Positions 1-10,483 of a stretch of 64,000 nt of DNA are shown here, piece by piece. Under the pieces are notes generated by a model. That model did not search any database and was not told where the DNA came from. It saw nothing but the letters and a program-made list of their open reading frames with translations. The position numbers were made by a program, and so were the translations under genes. Source of the DNA: Heterodera schachtii (Eukaryota; Nematoda; Chromadorea; Rhabditida; Heteroderidae); assembly GCA_023374025.1 (NCBI GenBank), contig SIJG01000064.1:147943-211942 (forward strand), written 5' to 3'. Numbering within the stretch: position 1 is the first letter of the stretch; the number at the start of each line of letters is the position of its first letter.

Positions 1-481
1 TTGGGACGGGAAAAGGCGGCGGCGGTGGAAAAAGAGCAGCAGAGAGAGAGAGAGAGAGAGAGAGGAGCAAAGGGAAAGAGAGAGAGAAACAAAAGGGAGG
101 GGGCAAAGGGGAAAAAGGAAAGGGGATGCGATTTACGATATATTGCCGCAGCCCTTTGATCCTATCCCTTCATTTTCCATCCCACTAATTACACTAATTA
201 TTATTTTGCATTCTCATTAAATTTTCGTGCTTAATTATTCCCTTCTCTTTTCTGTTGTTTCCAATTAACTCCAATTAATTAAACTGCCTTTCATTGATTC
301 CAATTAAAAGTAAAACTAATTATTAATTAGAATAAAAATATCTATTCTGTACAAAATAATTACCCAAATTATTTTTAATTACTACTATTTATACAAATTC
401 GGCAATCTCTGAACGAAACATAAAATGGCACAACGATATGAAATGAGGTGCAAATTCGATTCCGTTTCTCTTTTTGTGTGA

Positions 482-2289
482 GTGTTATTAAGCAAATTTA
501 GTGGAATCATCGAATTGGCGTCGTCTTCCTCCTCAAATTCCATTCAGCAGAACAACGACTTGCGCATTTTGCGAAATTCGCTTAAATCCCTTAACATTAT
601 GCCGAACGAAGAGGACATCCGCGCGAATGTCACGGTTAAACCGCCATATTCCGGTCAATCGGGCGAAAGCCTTTCTTTCATATGCTTAACTCTCTGGCAA
701 TTATTATTTATTTTATTTTATTTTTTCATAGTTAAACGGTCTCCAATTAGTTTCAGTCTCAACAAATTTTTGGTGCTTCGTTTATTACTACGAACTCAAC
801 GAAAGGGTAATAGTAAAAAATTGCAAATGTTTTGTCTTGCCCCATTTCGTGCCGACCATTCATTTTCTTGCATTTTCTCACCACTTGAAGGTCGGCGAAG
901 TGTTCAAGGCCGAATGGCGACAACACGCGCAATTCGAACAACCCCAGTGAGGGAGGGGGAAAGGGCAGAGGAAGGGATGGAATAATGGGGGAGGAGGAGG
1001 GAAAAATGATGGGGGGAAGCGAGAGAGGGAGAGATGGCATGGGCGAGGGAGGAGGAGGGAAAAGTGATGGGAGGGGAAGCGGGGATGAAGGAGGGAGAGG
1101 GACTCACTGCTGACAAGGGTAGGGACACAATTAGGGAGAGAAGTAACGGGATACAAAAAATGGGGGGGGGGGTGATGGTGAGCAGGGGCTAATGGAGTGC
1201 CAAGTAGCAACGAGTGGGTTGAAGGTCTGGCAAGCGGCAACTCTGATCAAAATTGGCAGGTTGTTCATTGACGGCGGCGTTAGTGGGTCGTACGAAAACA
1301 CGCGCTACTGTTTGGGTAACCGGGGGAAGGAATTAAAATTAATTGGTGACTAATTGTGTTTCGAAGGTATCATCGGCAACATCAATCGGAATCCGGTAGT
1401 GAGTAAGTGCCAACGAACGAACCTCAAAATTCCCTTTCTCTTTCGTTCCTTAAGCTGATGTCCGCCAGTCCATTGGTCAGAGAAAGTCCCTTTGCCACTA
1501 ATTGCTTTTCCCTTTTCATTGCCTCAGGCAAAGGCCTTCGATTGTTTCAGCGCAACGAAAACATTTACTTGGAATGTCTAAGCGATTCTGCCCTTTTTGT
1601 CCGTAAGGCATTGGCCAATTAAGCGAATTGCCAATCTTTCTCACAGAATGCCCTTTCTTTGCCAAGAGAAACGGGGACCATCTCGCGACCGTTTACAAAT
1701 TAATGAAAGGCCGCCAAACGGCGCATTCGGCCGAATCGTCGGGTGAACAGAACAATTTAAATGTGAACGAATGTCCAAATTATGAGAAGAGAGACACTGA
1801 AATGATCCGATGGCTTACTTTTTCCGTCTTTTAGAGTCCATTTGCCTTTTTGACAAGAAAATGTTCGACGATTTGCTCAACGACGCCTCCCTCCGGGGAT
1901 ATAATTCCCTTTACGCCCTCAACGTTCGTCCGTCCGTCCTTTCTCTCAATTTGAATTTGCTTAATGTTTCCATTTGCCTTCAGATTTTTTGTCAGTGTCG
2001 TATCAGTTTCGTGAAAGGTCATTAGTAATGTTTTTGCTAATTTTTGCTTTTAATTGGCTGACTTTAAATGTTTAGGCTGGGGTCAGCAGTACCGACGGCA
2101 AACGATAAGTGAGTGATGGGTGCCATTCGCTGCCAAACACTTCCATTTCAATGGTCAATTGCTTGCTAATCAGCTTCCTGTCCGATGTGGATCGAATTGC
2201 AATTCCCACGGCCATTACAAATATTGGACAGGGCACTGATGGAAAGTGCCAGCGAAATTGGCATGGAAGAAGTGCACAGCTTTTCCTGA
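482..2289 (+). CDS. Smad transcription factor, MH2 half (N-terminus not resolved)
   Basis: This encodes a receptor-regulated-type Smad, the nuclear effector of TGF-beta/BMP signalling. Twelve exons join in phase: up to 653, 757-806, 891-946, 1260-1315, 1367-1402, 1455-1475, 1528-1602, 1647-1742, 1835-1923, 1984-2017, 2076-2108 and 2174-2289. The translation shows the MH2 start (FWCFVYYYELNERVGEVF), the core IGKGLRLF then YLECLSDSALFV, the L3-loop region SFVKGWGQQYRRQTI and SCPMWIELQF. The protein ends VHSFS, a degenerate form of the SSxS phosphorylation tail. The first exon reads through a Ser/Asn-rich linker from about 482, with an ATG at 599. No MH1 DNA-binding domain is visible, so it lies upstream of the window or is absent, as in C. 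elegans DAF-14. The family call is firm; orthology among Sma/Daf proteins is not assigned. Confidence 0.88.
1455..1475 (+). other. 21-nt micro-exon in the Smad gene
   Basis: This exon lies between a TTAAG acceptor and a GTCAGA donor. It supplies residues DVRQSI plus split codons on both sides, and restores the conserved stretch NRN...R..IGKG of the MH2 domain. Without it the flanking exons cannot be joined in frame. Confidence 0.75.
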
Positions 2290-2687
2290 CCAAATCAATT
2301 CGTGATCAATGGTGCCTTCGGCATACCGAATTATAAAAACAAAGACATTAGCCGTGTTACAACCCAACCGATCATTTTTCATTTTTATTGAACAAAATTC
2401 ACTTTTGACTTTCCGACCCAACAAAGTTTAAGTTTGGTAACACGGGTTGACTAACACAAGCTTTTATTAATTTATTTGATTCATTAATCAGCTAAATAAA
2501 CTTGAATTTATTGCAAATTTTACATTTTTTTTTCAATTTAACAAATTAATATTTTTGAAATATCGAAATATAAAAACGAAAGCAAAATATCATGGTTTAT
2601 ATTCAAAAATGAGTTCATTCTTGGTGCAGTGAAGAATCAATCATTCGTTCTTTTGGCTTTATTTTCCCTGCACTTTTCCCAATTTCG
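2290..2687. other. Convergent intergenic gap
   Basis: About 400 bases of AT-rich sequence between the ends of the Smad gene (+) and GGT copy 1 (-). I see no further gene; it presumably carries both 3' UTRs. Confidence 0.6.
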
Positions 2688-5600
2688 CTAATATCCCACG
2701 GGGCACGAATGGACCCTTTTTCTGAAGTCGTTGTTGGCCACCAAATTACCCTCGTCGTCCGTTAGCACCGCCTGCACCGAGGCACTAAAATCGCGCGAGT
2801 TCGTTGTCATATTATGCCCCCGGGCACGCAATGATTGGAGAATGGACTGAATATTGAATTATAAATTAAAATGATCAAATGTTACTTGGGGAAATTCTTC
2901 CTCAAAATCAGTGACAAAAGGTGTGAATTGGTTGTGCACGCGTGGCGTGTCGATGGCCTCCTTCACGGAGTGATTGAATGCCAACAGTTGGACCAACACT
3001 TGGGACAGTGCCGTGGGGATCATTGTCCCTCCGCTGGCACCGATCGCGAGTTTAACCTGTGGGGCGAATTGATCATTTGTCGGACGGACTTATTGACATT
3101 TCATTTCATTTGTTGTTTGTCTTGAGTAAGAAGCCTGTTAAAGGCGTTCTTAGTCTATCAGCTGAACTACGGCACTCCCTTCTCTCGCCCACTAATGCTC
3201 GATCATATTGGATTAATGTCGCCTCTATTGGTCCATTTTCTTCCTCTCGGGGAAGCTTCTCCCCTTCTCTATCCCAATATTTTGGCCCCTTTGTTTTATT
3301 TATTACCTTTAGTGATACAGTATTTTAAGAAAATAAGATCTACTATATCATGTACGGAGTATACATATTCAAATTTGAATTGAATCTACCGTTTTCTTTT
3401 CCAGAAGATACAGTATCCCTTTCCGATAGTATCCCCTCCCTCTCTCCCTCCTTCCCCCTGGTGCCCACCTTTTTGTTCTCTTTGTGATAAACGATCAGCG
3501 GACTCATCGACGACATTGGCCTTTTCCCGGGTTCAATAAAATTTGTCTTTGAAGGTGCCAGTCCGTAATAATTTGTTCTGTTCGGTTGGCTGAAGTCGTC
3601 CATGTGATCGTTCCAAATGATGCCCAATTGGGGAGATCGGATCAGAGAGCCGAAACTGAAAAGAATGCACCGATTGATCGGAAGGAGCAAATAATCGGAG
3701 GGAATGATCAAATTCTAACGGATTGCCAGCCGATTGCCAATTATTTGGCAGCCATCGGTTGGTAATTGATGCCACCACTTACGCTTTGTTAATTGAGCTG
3801 GTCATTGACACGGCGTTTCCATCCGCGTCCACCACAATCACTTGCGTTGTGCCCCCGCTATTTTCAGGGACAAACTAAAACAGAAATATTTTAGTTATTT
3901 AGAATATGCAAAATTGTGCCTCTTTCGTCGATTCGGCAAAATCCGCCCATTTGGTCGCGCCCATTCTTTGAATTTCACTGGCAATTTCGTCAACCATTTC
4001 ACTTTTGCTCATATTCAGCGCAATTTCTTCCGAAATTTTGTCGAATTTGACGTCGCCTTTAATTTACAGAATGTCTTATTGAATTTTTATTTTAAACTTT
4101 TCAAATGTTTTTGCCTAATTTGTGTCGAATTGCAAATGCGCGCTTTTGCGATTCGATCAAACGGTGGTAATAATCGGCAGAATGCCAAGGGATCGATGCA
4201 TTGCTTCCGGGGGGATAAAATTCTAAAAAATAATTAAAATTAAAATTTTAAATTCGGCACCACTCACTGAGCATTACGGCTAAAATCAGCTGAGTGATGG
4301 CAAAACTCGAGGAAGGCTTCGCGCCACAGAAGACCAATTTGGGCTCGGCCGCGCTCGTGACCAGCAAAGGCTGTTCGTCCACAACAGTTCGGTACGTGTG
4401 AAGGTCTTTTCGCGTGATAAAACCCCCTCAAAAAAATTGAAAATTAAAAAAAAAATCAAAATCCAAACCCAAAAAATATCCATTAATTTTTACGTTTTGT
4501 TCCCAATTTTTACCATTATTTGCAAATTCTTCGGCAATAATTCTGGCAATTTCGCCGTTTGCACTGTAAAACAGCTGAAGCGGCTCGTGACTGAGTGCCA
4601 ATCGTTTGAGTGTCTCGGCCAAAATGCCGTCCCTCATCTGTTCGCCCTCCTTGTAAAGGTCGCTGGTTGCCGGATTAATGAAGTGGTTCCTTAGGCAAAG
4701 TTTGGTTTCCAAGTGCTTTTAATCCCTCCGCCCAAAATTCCTTCTCTCCCAAAATGCCCTCCTCTCCCTTTTTTTACTCACCTCATCCCCAAATGGGAAC
4801 TGTTAATGATTTTCTCGCTGTACGTTTCCAAAGTCTTTTCCATAAGTTTGGAGACGGGAAATCCTTAATTGGTTTTTTTTTTTGTTTTTTTTTCAAATAG
4901 ATGAGCATGAGACCATCGGTCAGCAAATGAACAGTTGGCATTAGCAAATCCATCCAAGCGATTTTTCCACTGCCAAAGCGTTTGAAAGACGTCCAAAAGC
5001 CGTGTAATAAGCCGGGAGTCGCGACCGATTTGTAACCCGAATAAAAAAATATTTAACATTTGTCAAGCGCTAATTGTTAGTGGTGTTTTGTTTACCAAAT
5101 TGACTGTCCTCCTTCGGCCCATTGCCAAAAGTGTCTTTGGCGGTACGCGCGGGCGCCGTCTCGCGGGCGTCGATTGTTGTGCATTTGCCATAAAAGCTTA
5201 GTCAAATAAAATGCATTTAAATATAATTATTATTATATCCTTACCGCTGATAATAGGTCATCAAAAAGCCACCGCCGAGCCCAGCCGAGTGGGGGTTAAG
5301 CGCACCGACGCAAAAACCGACCGAAAGTGCCGCGTCCACGGCATTGCCGCCTTGGAGGAGAACTTTTCTAAGAAATAAATTAAACGAAAATAAAAAATAA
5401 ATGAAATTATTAATTAATTAAATCGATTTAATAAGCAAAATTAATTAATTTAAAATTAAGAAGTCTTAAGCAAAAGCCAATGAAAATGTTTTGCCTCCCA
5501 ATTTCCGAGCACATTCCATTTTCGCTGAGCACCACCGCCCTTTTGAAGTTCGCTTCCATTGTCCGATAGTTTTGCTTTGGCCATTTGGGCACATTTTTTG

Positions 5601-7168
5601 TTTCTTCGTCAGAATTATGAATTTTCTGGGATTGGTGCCGTGTCAAATTTGGCAAAGTGCCGGAAATTTGCTTTAATAAAAAATATTTATGATATTCTTT
5701 TGATTTAATTCTTTCCTTACGCTGTGAATTCCGTGGTGTTCGTAAAGAATGTAAAGGAGAAAGGCGCACAGAATAAGCAGCACAAAAATGACCACAACGG
5801 CGGATGCCAAAAGCCAAGGGAGTCCCCTGAAAAGGAAAAGGAAAAGCGAATGAATGGCAAAAAGAAAAGGCAAAAAAAACGGAATTAATAGGGGAAATGA
5901 GTGATTATTGAAATTAAAAGCATAAAATAAATTTATTTTTTCTATAAAATTTAATTTAAACAAAAAAAAAAGAATTTTTAAGCTTTTCAAAAAGAATTTT
6001 TTTCATTTAATACTCGTAAATAAAATATATTACTCAAATATTTATATACCTATTATAGGTATATTCTTTTTAATAAGCAAAAACTTAGATTAAAAAAAAT
6101 CAATTTTTAAAATTTTTGTAGAGATGTCGCTATTTGAATTTTATTTTCTAAATATTTGGTCGAAAATTTAAAAAAATACACATTAAATGAGAATATTTTT
6201 CAATATCAAAATTATGATTTTTGAAAGGTCATTTATTTTGGTCGTGTGTAAAAAAAGTTCCTTGGAGTTTTAACGAAAAGAAATTCTTTTTTTTTTTAGA
6301 AAAAAAAGTTTTCCCACCCAATCCGCGTATCACTCCTAATCCATTGGAGGTAGATAGGGATTCTGATACGCGGATCGCCAAAATGATCCATAGATCGCAA
6401 ATGGTAATATTTATGCATACGGATCGTATGCGAATCTACGACCCGACCTTCGGGTCCATGTTTCCCTTCTAATTTGGGCCATGGATCCGGTCTTTATGCA
6501 CACGGACAGCTGACTGGTCCTGACACCATAAAAGTTTATAATAATTATAATTTACCCTAATTAAAATCGCATTCAAAATGAAAGTTGAATAATTAATAAA
6601 AATTATATTCAATTACATTGTCTTATAAAATAAGTTTAATATGATTTACGCACTTTTTCCTCATCAAAAGATTTGCAGTCCGTTGGTTATTATTGTTATG
6701 ATGATTATTATTGTTGTTATTATTCGTATTGGTGCCGTTTCTTGCCATTTTTGGCAGATGAAAATTCGACCCATTGGTCCGTCCGCTGCTCGGCATTTTG
6801 CAGGCCGACGAATTCACTGTCGATGTCCCTACAAATGAAGTGAGGAATTTGTCTAAAAAGTTCGAGTTTTGAACTATTCAGTCCAATAGGTTACGGTAGT
6901 TTTACCAAAACCAAAAAGCTGCGGCATTTTGTGTTTTCTTTTTTTCTCTTTTTCTTTTCCTTTGTTCTCCTTTTCCCCATTTCCTTCTTCCTTTTTGCTT
7001 GCCCGTTTGTTCCTCTGTGGCCATTGGTGCTTCTTCCAAAGTGTACATTTGGGGCGGTGTTTCACTTTTTATGCCGTTATTTTGCCGCGAAATGCCACAA
7101 ACGGAAGGGGGACGAATGTCGGAGAAAGTGACCAATGAATTGGACTGTTGGCCAAAAGTGTCGACCAT
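2688..7168 (-). CDS. Gamma-glutamyltransferase, copy 1 (type II membrane ectoenzyme)
   Basis: GGT cleaves and transfers the gamma-glutamyl group of glutathione at the outer cell surface. The N-terminal exons (7003-7168, 6654-6828) encode a cytoplasmic tail with an Asn-rich run. Exon 5721-5826 holds one membrane anchor (GLPWLLASAVVVIFVLLILC). Ectodomain motifs follow: [61 protein letters not shown], the catalytic threonine in SGGTTQVIVVDADGNAVS, SSMSPLIVY and IGASGGTMIP. The stop is at 2688. The His usual after the catalytic Thr-Ser/Ala pair is Gln here. Several introns start with GC. Two junctions do not resolve: near 5045 no AG acceptor exists, and near 4720-4800 the phases disagree. The gene could therefore be intact with odd splicing, carry sequence errors, or be decaying. 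A second copy lies at 61-63.9 kb. Confidence 0.85.
6321..6456. other. Cluster of three perfect short hairpins
   Basis: This lies inside an intron of GGT copy 1. The arms are 6321-6332 with 6364-6375 (12 bp), 6415-6421 with 6425-6431 (7 bp, 3-nt loop) and 6440-6446 with 6450-6456 (7 bp, 3-nt loop). The stretch is richer in GC than its surroundings. It could be a small structured RNA or a repeat remnant; no known RNA family is recognised. Confidence 0.5.
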
Positions 7169-8418
7169 TCAAATGACGAATAAAAGAGCAGCAGAATAAA
7201 ATTACAATTTACTCAAATTTTCGCGGATTTTGCAGAAAATTTTTGGGGCGAGTAAAAATATTAAGTGGTCAAATTGTTATTTTGAGGGATAAATAATGTA
7301 AAAAAGGGCTAATGTTTGGCTGGGATGGAGCAAAGGGCCCCTGGCGACGGAAAGAGTCGGCGGAATGAATGAGTTATTTGGGGGGGGGGGGGGAGGACGT
7401 CCCCCCCCCCCCCCTCAGGTGAATGAATTGTGACTTTGGTGGCCTAGGGGTGGGCCGAGCAGAGACTGCTGCTGCTTCTGCTGGGCGTCATCTTTCCCCG
7501 ATTTACGCCCCCAAAGGGTTAAGCCAAAAGAAGGCCCTTCGGTGTCCCTTTACTTAACACCCCCCAATTCAATGCCATCGGAAATCCCACCCCCTAAATC
7601 CCTTCCCAACGGTTATCCGTTGTCCCCCCCCCCCCCCCCCCCTCCCCCAAATTGTCCAACTCCAAAAGTCCGTCGGCCCTTTCCCCGATTGGGTGGTGTT
7701 TCGCTTCTCCCTGCAGTGCCTGTGCTCCCATCGCTCAATCTTCGTCTCGCTTCCACACAATCGAATCTTCCATTCATCCCAACCCCAAATTCTGACTGAA
7801 CCAAAACATCCCCCGGGGGGCTAAGGGTGAACAGACGCGGAGAAGTGGAGAATTGGGGGATCGACCGATGGCGGCGGATGGCCCATCGAATTGGCCCTTT
7901 CCCTCTGAGCACAAAGAAAGGCCATTTATTTTAGGCACAAAGACAACATTTTATGTCATTTTGGCCGCTTTCTGTCCATTAAACTCCGCAGTTGACGAGC
8001 ACAGTTTTATTGGGTCAGTTCAGCAGAGAGTGGAGAAAATATTCAAATTAAAATAACAAACGACGCCATTCATTCGGTCTGAAAACTCGGCAAATTGACC
8101 AAAGCAATGAAAGCATTTGCCCACCCCCCCGCAAATTGTCACACCTTTTCTGAACCGAGTCAAAAGCACCGGATCAAATTTCGAAAAGGCCAATCTAAGA
8201 AAAGTAAGCTAAAGCAATGGTAAAAGAAGAGGGAAAACAAAAGGGAGAGATGGGAAGAGAGAGGGCAATTAAAAAGGGGGGGGGGAGGAACAATTAGTCA
8301 ATTCAAAGAATTTTGGAAATTTATTAATCAGATGGCCCCCAGCTCAAAACTTTTTAAAAACAATCTTAATCTATTTCGAAAAGCAAAAAAAAAAAAAAAA
8401 TGCAAATTAGGCGGTCTA
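7169..8418. other. Non-coding region rich in G and C runs
   Basis: No gene is supported here. It contains a G14 run facing a C14 run (7379-7416), a second long C run near 7626-7642 and simple repeats. Open frames across it are made of proline or glycine runs and are not credible. Confidence 0.5.
7379..7416. repeat. G14 / C14 inverted homopolymer
   Basis: A run of 14 G, then AGGACGT, then 14 C. It can form a perfect GC hairpin, or a G-quadruplex on either strand. Confidence 0.85.
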
Positions 8419-8854
8419 CGTCAGTTGGGCGCTCACGTTTGGGCGCGCACGGTTGGGCGCCAGCATGTTTTTCCACTATAACTTTCTGCAACTTTTTTCT
8501 TTGTCATCCAAATCCAACATTGTTGGTGTCATTCGAAAGCTTAATGTATTTAGAAACTTTTTCTAAGCTATTGCTTCGCGATTAGACAAATACCAAAAAA
8601 GTTATACATGAAAATTACGAAAAACTCAAAAATTTTGAAGTTTTTTCTTAATAAAAAATTTTCCATGCTTGAAAATCTTTTCGCTTTTTGTAAAATTAAT
8701 AGAGCTTGTTAATAGCTTTCGAATGATACCAAGATTGTTGGATTTGGATAACAAATAAAAAAGCTATATTGGAAAAACCTGCTGGCGCCCAACCGTGCGC
8801 GCCCAAACGTGAGCGCCCAACCGTGGGCGCCCAACCGTGAGCGCCCAACTGACG
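8419..8854. mobile_element. Foldback/MITE-like element with GC-rich tandem ends
   Basis: The left end (8419-8465) and right end (about 8778-8854) are inverted copies built of 14-bp units of the form GGTTGGGCGCNCAC; the right arm has two extra units. The inner AT-rich parts are also inverted: TTCGAAAGC near 8532 and GCTTTCGAA near 8719, with matching flanks. No ORF is inside. It looks like a non-autonomous inverted-repeat element. Confidence 0.7.
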
Positions 8855-10483
8855 GGTTCCGAAATTAGGGGCTTCCTTAGTTTTTGCTCCATTTTTGGCG
8901 ATGGGTAACTGAGTCCCGGTTAAAATTAAGATACTTCAGTACTGATTTTTCATGAAAAATTCCAAGCGCACCCTTAATTTGCATTTTTCTTCGCTTTTAG
9001 TTCCTTTTAAACTGATTCAGATTATTTTTGAACAATTTTTGACTTTGGCCTTACCAGATTTTGATTTTATTAATTGGTCTTAATGAAAAAGGCATTAAAA
9101 ACAGAAAAAAAGGCAAATATTTTCAGAAAAAAAAACGAAAAAAATAATAGGAAAGTATGGATAATTGAGAGAATATATGGACTTTCATCTAAATTCAAGC
9201 TTCAATCTAATTGCACTTTTGCAATTTTCCTCCCTTAGCGAGGATTTTGTCTTTTGCTCGAAAGAGTCCATTAGGGAAAGGGGGGGGGGAGGGGATAAAG
9301 GGGACAGAGAGGGCAGAAATTCATTTTAAAATTCGGAATTTTGAGGTTTAATTTTCGATTTCGGGTTGCCGCCATCCGATGAATGAATCAATTAAATTGG
9401 AATGCCATCTCCGATCTTTTTCCATTGATCTCAAAATTGAAAGTTATAACAATAAAAGAGTTTTCACCGTCTTCTTCACCATTTTGCTATTTTCTTCTTT
9501 TTGTCTTTCGTTTTTTTAAATTTAAATTTATTTTTCTTTTGCCTATTAAAATCATTTTCAATTGCAATATTTCGTTTAAACCCCGTGGTGCCCATTTGAT
9601 TTTCCATTTTGTTTTCATAATATTGTACAAATTGTTTTGCAATTACGCCATTAGCACTTCCGGCGCTTTGCCCCCCGGGTTAATTTGTGAATTTACACTT
9701 TGTCCTTTTTCTCTTTGCGCAACCGCCGTTTGTCGTGCACATAGAAACAGAAGAAACAAACAAAATTAAGTAAATTAAACATACAACCAGCAAAAATTCG
9801 TTCGCCATCTCAGCTCATTCACTAATGGCCCATTTGGTGGGCCGACATTTTGCGCGAAAAACAAATTTATAAAAACGAAAGCCCCCGGGGGGGGGGGGGG
9901 GGAATGGCCAAAACGCATGAAAAAACGACAACATTTGGAACCCAATGCAGCAACATTTGTTCGGATTGCTTCTCCTTTCTGTTTTGCACCATTTACATTC
10001 GCTTTTTCGCCATTTCATTTTAATTTTTTCATTTGGCAAAATGTCCCCCCCCCCCCCCGAAATGTTTAACAATTAATGCGCTGACTTTTTGCAGTCTCCG
10101 CAATAATTCATGTTTTTTGGGAACATTCTTCGTCAATTTGAATTCTCTCCGCTGGTAAACCCATTGATAAGGAGTAATTATTGCGCAGCATTTATTTGTT
10201 TAAATTTGTCGCCGTCGGATCATTTAAAAGTTGTTAATTGGCGAACATTTTTTAATTGACTATAAATTTTAAATTCTCATTTCTTTTTAATAAATACTTA
10301 AATTGGGGACTTTTCAAACAAGCTTCCATAAAGATTAGGATACTATCAATTAAAATCTTCAAATAAAAAATAAAATATACAATTAATTTGAAAGTGCGAT
10401 AATTATTATTATATACAATTAATTTGAAAGTGCGATAATTATTATTTTGTTTTTTTATTTGTTTTTTAAATATTTTGTGAACA
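8855..10483. other. Intergenic, no supported gene
   Basis: AT-rich sequence with long G and C runs at about 9885 and 10045. A 32-34 bp direct duplication lies at about 10376-10443 (unit CAATTAATTTGAAAGTGCGA...), just upstream of the elongase start. A 128-codon open frame at 9383-9769 has low-complexity composition and no homology I recognise. Confidence 0.45.

Noticed and set aside
878..1240. Minus-strand Pro/Ser/Leu-rich frames opposite the Smad gene
   Set aside because: They lie over a G-rich intron stretch of the Smad gene, and the conserved exons are on the plus strand.
9383..9769. 128-codon plus-strand open frame
   Set aside because: Phe/Ile-rich composition from T-rich DNA, with no signal, domain or partner exon.
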